Source: Paucimonas sp.
Lineage (GTDB): Bacteria > Pseudomonadota > Gammaproteobacteria > Pseudomonadales > Pseudomonadaceae
Length of the DNA stretch: 64,000 nt
Reading direction: 5' to 3'
Assembly (NCBI GenBank): GCA_031253995.1
Contig: JAIRVG010000065.1
Coordinates: forward strand, 1-64,000
A model generated the notes under the pieces. That model saw only the letters and a program-made list of their open reading frames with translations, did no database searches and was not told the origin of the DNA. The position numbers were made by a program, and so were the translations under genes. Positions 58,525 to 64,000 of the stretch are shown piece after piece; the first letter of the stretch is position 1, and every line of letters begins with the position of its first letter.

Positions 58525-61500
58525 TCACTTCCTGCCGATCACATTCGACTCCACGCTCACATTGCGATCATGCCCTCCGGTCCTGAACAGCCCCAGGTCC
58601 ACTGACGAATCCCCAGGCTCCAGCCCCATCCCGTCCTTGTAGGTATTCACCAGGTCCGTCCCCAGTTCCGCTGGTGCGTTGGACAGGTTGGTCCCCACCA
58701 CCCTGCGGTAGTCACGCCCGGCCAGCGTTTCGGTGCTGACCCGGTCCGTCCCCAGCGTCACCTCGCCACGCGGCGCACGCAGGTCGGCGCCGGACAAGCG
58801 CACCTCGCCCGCCACCTCCAGCGCGATACCCTCCGCACCGACCATCCGCGACGGTTGGGCGACGGTTTCGAGCTGACGGTGATCCACTTTCACTTCCAGC
58901 GTCGGCGAGAAACCAGGATCGACCTTTTGCACCGTCGAGCCGATCTTCTTCTCCACCCCGGCGCCGGCCGGCCCACTGAACGACTTCACCGCATTGAGAT
59001 AACCCTGCGGGTTCTTCTCCTGGCTCAGCCGCGCATCCACGTCCAGCTTCAGGCCATTGATCCGGTCCACCTGGCTGGCCAGCAGCAGGTCGCCGCCGAT
59101 CTGCCCGTCGACACGCCCGGCATTCACGCGCACGCCCTTGAGCTGGGTGTCGTTGAGGCTGTTGAAGCTGACGTGCTGGCCGTTGAGCTCGCTGTTGAGG
59201 TGTTGCAGGGAATCCAGTTGATCGAGGTTGAACTGCGCCCGGCCATACAGGGCCTTCTTGGTGTCGGCCTTGACCTGCGCCTGGGTCCGCGCGATGCCGG
59301 CGCCTGCGGTGATATCCAGGTTGTCCCGGTGTTCGCTGCTGCTGGTGGCCTCGGCGAGGATGCCGCCGTTTTCCGCCGAGACGACGATCTCCCCGGCGCT
59401 CGCCTGGACTCCTTGCAGATGCACGGCCGTGTCGCTGTGATCCTGGCTGCGCAGGACCAGCGAGTCCTTCGCGGTCAGCACCGCCCCGGTCGCCTTGCTG
59501 CTGGTCTCGTCGATCCGGCCATTACTGAAATGGCCTCCCAGACCGCCGCCGTTGCCGGTCTCGGCCATTTTCAGCGCTCCCTCGCCACCGCCGCCGAGGG
59601 AGCGGCCATTGGCTTCGTGGGTGTCGGTGGCCGCAAGGACCCTCAACGGGCCTTGCGCGTCCACGACGATATCCGTCGGCCGCGCCTTCGGATCGCCGAT
59701 ACGGGTGCCCACCAGGGTCGTCTGGCCACCCGAGGTCAGTTGCACCTTGCCTTGCGCGTCGATGCTGGCGACCCGTGCCTGGCTGTCGCTGCTGCTGTTC
59801 TGCTTGTGATCCAGGTAACCACGCACCTCCGCGCCCTTGGTCGCCGGCGTGGTCCCGGCCTTGACCCAGCCGTTGCCGTCGAGCTGGCGCAGGTCGTGCT
59901 GCTGGCGATCACTGGCCTGGGTCAGGCTCAGGTCGCCGCCGGCATCCAGCGTCACCGAGCCCGCGCCGCCATCGAAGGTGGTGCCTTCGTAAAGGCCATC
60001 ACTGCCCAGCTGGACCTGGATGCCCTGCTGGCCATACAGGCTGCCGGGGCGGGCCACGACGCTGTCCTTGGTCTCGCTCAGGGACCCGCCCTTGCCCGAC
60101 AGGCGCACGGCGATGTCCTTGCCGGTGGTGGTCTCGACCCGCAGGGCGCCGTTCACATCCAGGCGTTCGGTGCTGACGCGGGTGCTGTCCTGGGCCGCGA
60201 CGAGCTGATGATTCTGCGCCTCGATGCTCACCGTGCCGTTGCTGGCGTGGTAGCGGGTTCCGGTGTCGCTCACGGTGTCGGCCTTGACCTTCACCGATGC
60301 CGCGTTCAGTTCGCTGACCGTCGCCGTTTCGCTGCGCCGGGTTTCCTGGCGATTCAGGTGATCCAGCGCCAGGTCGGCACCGATGGACGGCGGGGAGAAG
60401 GCGTCTTCCGTGGCGGCCTGCTGGAAGCGCGCGGCTTCGTTGCCGGTCACCAGGTTTTCGATGGGACGGGCCAGGTCGCGGATTTCCAGGCTGGCACCCA
60501 GCTGGCCCTCCCAGTTGGTCTGGCTTTCGCGCACTTCATGGACCTTGGCGGTGGCGCGGTTTTCCACCTCTTTCGCCTCGACCAGCAGTTCGCCACCGGC
60601 GTCGATCTTCGCCGCCTCGTTGACCAGGTTCGGTGTCTTGAGACGGATATCGCCTGCTGCCTTCAACTCGCTGGACAGCGCTTCCTGGCGGAGTTCCTCG
60701 CGCCCCTGGCGCTGGTGGAAGCCCTCCTGGCCGCTGCCGATGCGGTCCATGCCGCCGGTCGCCGCGAGCCCGCCGCCGGCGTGGGTGGTGGTGCTTTCCT
60801 GGCGCTGCTCGTTGCGCTGGGCGCCGAGGGTGATCTGCTGGCCGCTGATGTCGATGGCGCCGCGGCCGGCGTCCAGCTTCGAACTGTCGACGGCGACGTT
60901 GGCCTGGCTGGCGAGTTCGATGCTGCCTGCACTGAGCTGGCTGGGGACCAGGGTGGTCTGCTGGTCGCTGCTGTCCTTGCGGGTCACCTGGTAGCCGACC
61001 GAGGCGGTGTATTGCTTCGATCCCGGCTTGCCATCCCCCGCCTGCACGGTTTCCCTGGCCTTGGCATAAAAGCCGCGCTCGACATCCTGGCCGGTTTGCT
61101 GCCGGGTTTCGCTGGCCGCGCCGACGGTCAGGTCCTTGGCCGCCTCCAGTTTCAACGCTCCCCCGGCCTGCAATTTCGCGCCGATCACCCGCAGTTCGTC
61201 GGCGCTGGCCAGGCGCAGGTTGCTGTCCGAGGCGACGTCGCTGACCAGCACCGTGTCGTTTTGCTGCTGGCGTTCGCTGCTGCTCTTGATCAGGCCGAAG
61301 ACCTTGCTGTCGCTGCTGCTGGTGCTGCGCGAGCTGGTGTCGTATGCGGCGTCGATGTTCAGGGCGGCCTTCTCGCTGGCGAGCAGGGCATCGCCCTTGC
61401 TGGCGATGCGGCTGCCGCTGACCTGCACCTTGTCGGCGACCACGGTGATCGCGCCACCCGCGTCGACCTGGCTGCCGAGGCTTTTCGCGGCGTTGCCCTG

Positions 61501-63057
61501 GCTGTCGTCGCGGTTGCCGAAGAAGGTGCCGGAGACCAGGTCACCGCGGTATTGCTTGCTGCTGTCGCGACTGCCCTGTTCCACCACGCCGACGTCGAGC
61601 TCGGGGGTCTTCACGGTGATGTCGCGCTCGCTGCGCAGCGTACTGCCCGCCACCACCGTGCGTTGTGCGCCCTCCAGCTTCAGGTTGCGTCCGGACAGTT
61701 CGCTGCCCCTGGCCGTCTCGCGGTAGTCCTGCTTGTCTTGGTCGCCACGCCAGAGGTGCTTGCGGTGGCGGATGCTTTCATCGACCTGGACGCTGTCGAT
61801 GGCGGCACCGATGTCCAGCGTCGTGTCGCTGCGTGCGACGAGGTCGCCGCCGGCCTTGACGCTGGCGTTGCGCAGCCGCAGGTCGTCGCCGGCGTACAGC
61901 TCGATGCTGTCGCCGGCGCACAGTTCGCTGCCCTGGTTGGTGCGTTCGGTGGTGGTGCGCTGGCGGTCGTAGGTCTCGGTGGTGACGAACCACCATTTCT
62001 TGTCCCATTTCTCCCTGTCGCGGGTGATCTTCTCGCGGGTCTTGCCATCCAGGGTCAGGCGCTTGCCAGCCTTGGCCTCGATCCGGTCGGCGTGGCCCTC
62101 GACGGCGCTGAGGCGCATGTCGCCATTTGCGTGCAGGTCGAGGTTGCCGTTGTCGACAGCCATGCGGCTGCGTTGCCGGGGCGTGCCGTGGATGTCGAGG
62201 TCACCGGCCGAGCGCACGCTGAGGCCGTCCCTGGCCCGCATCTGCGGTGCTTCGATGCGCACACCCGCGCCCTCGGCGGTGCTGATGATGCGGATGCGCC
62301 CGGCCTGCATGGCGCCGAACAGGCTGGCGTCGATGCCTCCCGGCGTGCCCGGCAGGTGCTCGACGACCTGGCCGCTGGCGTGGTCCAGGCGGTTGCGCCC
62401 GATGATCACGTCCAGGTCGCCAGGGGTGTCCAGTTCGCCGCGGGTGTGGATGCGCGGGGCGATCAGGGACAGGGCGCCTTCGGCGTTGACCAGTCCTTGT
62501 GCGCCGACCGTGACTTCACCGCTGGCGTTGCGGCTGTCGAGGTACTTGATGCGCTGATCTTCCAGCTCCGGACGACCTGCGAGGAAGGTGCTCCTGGTGG
62601 TGTTGATGAAGCTGCCGCCGTTGATGGTGATGCCGTTGGGGTTGGCGAGGATGTAATCCGCCGGCTTGCCGAAGATTTCCTGCGGGCCCTCGATGGTCGA
62701 GGCGTTGCGGCTGATCACTTCGTTGAGGATGGTCGAGGCGGCCTGGCCCTGGAACTGCGGGTTGGCGCCCAGGGCTCCGGCGAGTTGCGACTGGCCTGCC
62801 TGCACCGAGTTGTTCAGGACCACGCCCGGCTGGCCGACGTTGTAGTCGAGGAACTGGTTGTGGGACAGGCCGCTGGCGGAGGGCGGGACGATATCGATCA
62901 CCGGCACGCCGTTGTGGGGATTGACCTGCGGTGTGCCGCCGGGGCCGCTGGCGGGCTGCAGGGCTGGGGTGGCCCAGGCGGTCGCGGGGGCCAGCAGGCT
63001 GGTGGCGATCGCCAGGCGCAGAAGGTCTGGGGTAAAGCGGGGCAGGGCTTTTTTCAC
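58525..63057 (-). CDS. Filamentous-hemagglutinin-type exoprotein (TpsA)
   Basis: A 1510-residue exported protein. GTG 63057 starts the signal (VKKALPRFTPDLLRLAIATS, cleavage near TAWA). The TPS domain follows with the NPNGI motif (ILANPNGITINGGSFINTTR) near residue 140. The remainder is repetitive beta-helix (HASNGTVSIEAQNHQL, LDAGGDLSLTQAS) rich in D/G/S/Q. It ends SVESNVIGRK without a VENN motif or recognisable toxin domain, and no immunity gene follows. The frame is open upstream to 63621, overlapping TpsB, but that part is spurious. Secreted by the TpsB encoded just upstream; likely an adhesin. Confidence 0.88.
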   Translation of the reverse strand: MKKALPRFTPDLLRLAIATSLLAPATAWATPALQPASGPGGTPQVNPHNGVPVIDIVPPSASGLSHNQFLDYNVGQPGVVLNNSVQAGQSQLAGALGANPQFQGQAASTILNEVISRNASTIEGPQEIFGKPADYILANPNGITINGGSFINTTRSTFLAGRPELEDQRIKYLDSRNASGEVTVGAQGLVNAEGALSLIAPRIHTRGELDTPGDLDVIIGRNRLDHASGQVVEHLPGTPGGIDASLFGAMQAGRIRIISTAEGAGVRIEAPQMRARDGLSVRSAGDLDIHGTPRQRSRMAVDNGNLDLHANGDMRLSAVEGHADRIEAKAGKRLTLDGKTREKITRDREKWDKKWWFVTTETYDRQRTTTERTNQGSELCAGDSIELYAGDDLRLRNASVKAGGDLVARSDTTLDIGAAIDSVQVDESIRHRKHLWRGDQDKQDYRETARGSELSGRNLKLEGAQRTVVAGSTLRSERDITVKTPELDVGVVEQGSRDSSKQYRGDLVSGTFFGNRDDSQGNAAKSLGSQVDAGGAITVVADKVQVSGSRIASKGDALLASEKAALNIDAAYDTSSRSTSSSDSKVFGLIKSSSERQQQNDTVLVSDVASDSNLRLASADELRVIGAKLQAGGALKLEAAKDLTVGAASETRQQTGQDVERGFYAKARETVQAGDGKPGSKQYTASVGYQVTRKDSSDQQTTLVPSQLSAGSIELASQANVAVDSSKLDAGRGAIDISGQQITLGAQRNEQRQESTTTHAGGGLAATGGMDRIGSGQEGFHQRQGREELRQEALSSELKAAGDIRLKTPNLVNEAAKIDAGGELLVEAKEVENRATAKVHEVRESQTNWEGQLGASLEIRDLARPIENLVTGNEAARFQQAATEDAFSPPSIGADLALDHLNRQETRRSETATVSELNAASVKVKADTVSDTGTRYHASNGTVSIEAQNHQLVAAQDSTRVSTERLDVNGALRVETTTGKDIAVRLSGKGGSLSETKDSVVARPGSLYGQQGIQVQLGSDGLYEGTTFDGGAGSVTLDAGGDLSLTQASDRQQHDLRQLDGNGWVKAGTTPATKGAEVRGYLDHKQNSSSDSQARVASIDAQGKVQLTSGGQTTLVGTRIGDPKARPTDIVVDAQGPLRVLAATDTHEANGRSLGGGGEGALKMAETGNGGGLGGHFSNGRIDETSSKATGAVLTAKDSLVLRSQDHSDTAVHLQGVQASAGEIVVSAENGGILAEATSSSEHRDNLDITAGAGIARTQAQVKADTKKALYGRAQFNLDQLDSLQHLNSELNGQHVSFNSLNDTQLKGVRVNAGRVDGQIGGDLLLASQVDRINGLKLDVDARLSQEKNPQGYLNAVKSFSGPAGAGVEKKIGSTVQKVDPGFSPTLEVKVDHRQLETVAQPSRMVGAEGIALEVAGEVRLSGADLRAPRGEVTLGTDRVSTETLAGRDYRRVVGTNLSNAPAELGTDLVNTYKDGMGLEPGDSSVDLGLFRTGGHDRNVSVESNVIGRK

Positions 63058-63080
63058 GGTGCGTTTCTCTCGGTTGGGAG

Positions 63081-64000
63081 TCAGAAAAGCAGGGTCAGTC
63101 GGGCGCGCCACTGGCCGGGTTCGAGGAGGCGGCTTGAGAGGTGGCTGACGTACAAGGTGCGTTGGTAATCGAGGTTCAACTGGCCACGGGGGGTGGCCAG
63201 TTGTATGCCGGCGAAGGCGCCGGCCAGGCGTTGCGAGGGGAGGCCGTGGTCGAAGCGGCTCCAGCCGAGGTCGAGCCCGATGGACGGGCGGACCTGGATG
63301 GGTAGTGGCGTGGCCAGCGCCAGGCTCAGGTTGTTGCGCCAGCGCGCGCCGCTGGCGCCGGTCATTGTGTAGTCGCCCTGGCCGCGCACGACGGAGTCCC
63401 CGACTGATATCTGCTCCACCGCAGGTAGCGGGTCGGGGCTGTATTGCACAACGAGGTCGCTGTCCCAACGCCAGGGCAGGGCAGGATCGAGGCCTTCGCG
63501 GCGTTGCCAGAGGCTGGCGCGGTACTTGCGGAACTGCGGTTGCGGAGTGCGGGAGTTGAACGTTTGCGTGTCGGCGCCAAGAAAAGGCAGTCCCAGGCTG
63601 TAGCCCAGGTTGATGCTCCACAGGGCGTCGTCTCGCCAGCTCAGGTTCAGGCCTGCGTCGAGGGTGGTGAGGGTGGGACTTTGCAGGATGACGGTGCGGT
63701 TGCCGATGCGGTTGTCCAGGCGCTTGTAGTTCAGTTGCAGGCTGGCGCCGAGGGCGCTGGACCGCTTGTTCCAGAGCGACCGCTCCAGGCCCAGGCTGTA
63801 GATCGCGCTCTGGCCGGTGCTGTTGAGCGACACGCCGGGTAGTGGCGCGCGATAGTTCGGGTAGTCGGCATTCAGGGCAAAGCTCCAGGCGCCGTGGGGA
63901 ATGCTGTAGCCCAGGCCGAAGCTGAGGCTCTCACCGGGCGCGGAGGGCAAGGTACGCCGGCCACGCAGATGCAGGCGATCGTTCTGCTCCAGGGGGCTGT
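63081..64000 (-). CDS. Two-partner secretion transporter TpsB (ShlB/FhaC type), 5' end cut by the window
   Basis: The visible 306 codons are the C-terminal beta-barrel of an Omp85-type transporter. The stretch continues past 63950 without a break to the window edge (NDRLHLRGRRTLPSAPGES), so the true start is outside. Barrel strands include SLGLERSLWNKRSSALGASL, WRNNLSLALATP and the end GQWRARLTLLF with terminal Phe. The POTRA part is missing from the window. It lies 23 bp before the exoprotein gene, which it should export. Confidence 0.87.
   Translation of the reverse strand, partial: SPLEQNDRLHLRGRRTLPSAPGESLSFGLGYSIPHGAWSFALNADYPNYRAPLPGVSLNSTGQSAIYSLGLERSLWNKRSSALGASLQLNYKRLDNRIGNRTVILQSPTLTTLDAGLNLSWRDDALWSINLGYSLGLPFLGADTQTFNSRTPQPQFRKYRASLWQRREGLDPALPWRWDSDLVVQYSPDPLPAVEQISVGDSVVRGQGDYTMTGASGARWRNNLSLALATPLPIQVRPSIGLDLGWSRFDHGLPSQRLAGAFAGIQLATPRGQLNLDYQRTLYVSHLSSRLLEPGQWRARLTLLF

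Noticed and set aside
58855..63168. 1437-codon open frame opposite the TpsA gene
   Set aside because: Same third-position GC effect; low-complexity sequence rich in Ala, Gly, Val and Leu with no domain.
63058..63621. N-terminal extension of TpsA
   Set aside because: Overlaps the TpsB coding frame and would bury the signal peptide.
1..64000. CRISPR arrays, rRNA, tRNA, insertion sequences
   Set aside because: No regularly spaced repeats, cloverleaf sequences, transposase motifs or terminal repeats were seen; the only repeats are REP-type.

Overview
This window looks like a chromosomal segment of a Pseudomonas of the P. putida group. The evidence is its high-GC coding bias, Pseudomonas-type REP repeats built on GTGGGAGC/GCTCCCAC, and a gene order that from memory matches the P. 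putida KT2440 stretch from the gap-1/edd cluster to purL. There are no rRNA or tRNA genes, CRISPR arrays or recognisable insertion sequences. I ran no searches; all family names come from reading motifs.

Region 1 (1-4.5 kb) is an iron-starvation cassette on the minus strand: an ECF sigma factor behind a clear Fur-type palindrome, a FecR-type anti-sigma, and a TonB-dependent receptor with an STN signalling domain, probably for heme. Region 2 (4.6-21.6 kb) is the complete peripheral and Entner-Doudoroff glucose cluster: gap, edd-glk-gltR-gtrS, the gtsABCD glucose ABC transporter with the OprB porin and a hexose-6-phosphate epimerase-like protein, then hexR divergent from zwf-pgl-eda. Glucose enters through OprB and GtsABCD, is phosphorylated by Glk, oxidised by Zwf and Pgl, and cleaved by Edd and Eda. 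Gap carries on from glyceraldehyde-3-phosphate. HexR-type palindromes lie in the gap/edd and hexR/zwf gaps.

Region 3 (21.7-25.2 kb) is a tight three-gene minus-strand operon with 4-bp overlaps, inserted between eda and leuA: a DUF6384-like membrane protein, a TelA-like helical protein, and a coiled-coil protein with paired Cys-x-Cys motifs. It is the best candidate here for an undescribed system. Region 4 (25.4-36.8 kb) holds leuA with a short leucine-rich leader ORF, an M23 peptidase, xseA, a transglutaminase-like protein, a LysR/TauE pair, an unknown protein whose ribosome site lies in a hairpin, a zinc-ribbon protein, and guaB-guaA.

Region 5 (36.9-44.9 kb) is accessory. It carries an OTT_1508-like deaminase divergent from a YtcJ-like amidohydrolase, an HNH nuclease behind a 24-bp perfect inverted-repeat terminator, and a redox operon (GST, a PNPOx/ferredoxin-reductase/2Fe-2S fusion, a DUF1348 protein, LysR). 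Region 6 (45.1-50.3 kb) is a ferric-enterobactin-type pfeRSAE locus. Region 7 (50.3-64 kb) has a Tat-exported multicopper oxidase followed by tadA, then mltF, purL, a small NIF3/CutA-like gene, and a two-partner secretion pair (TpsA exoprotein; TpsB transporter cut by the window end).
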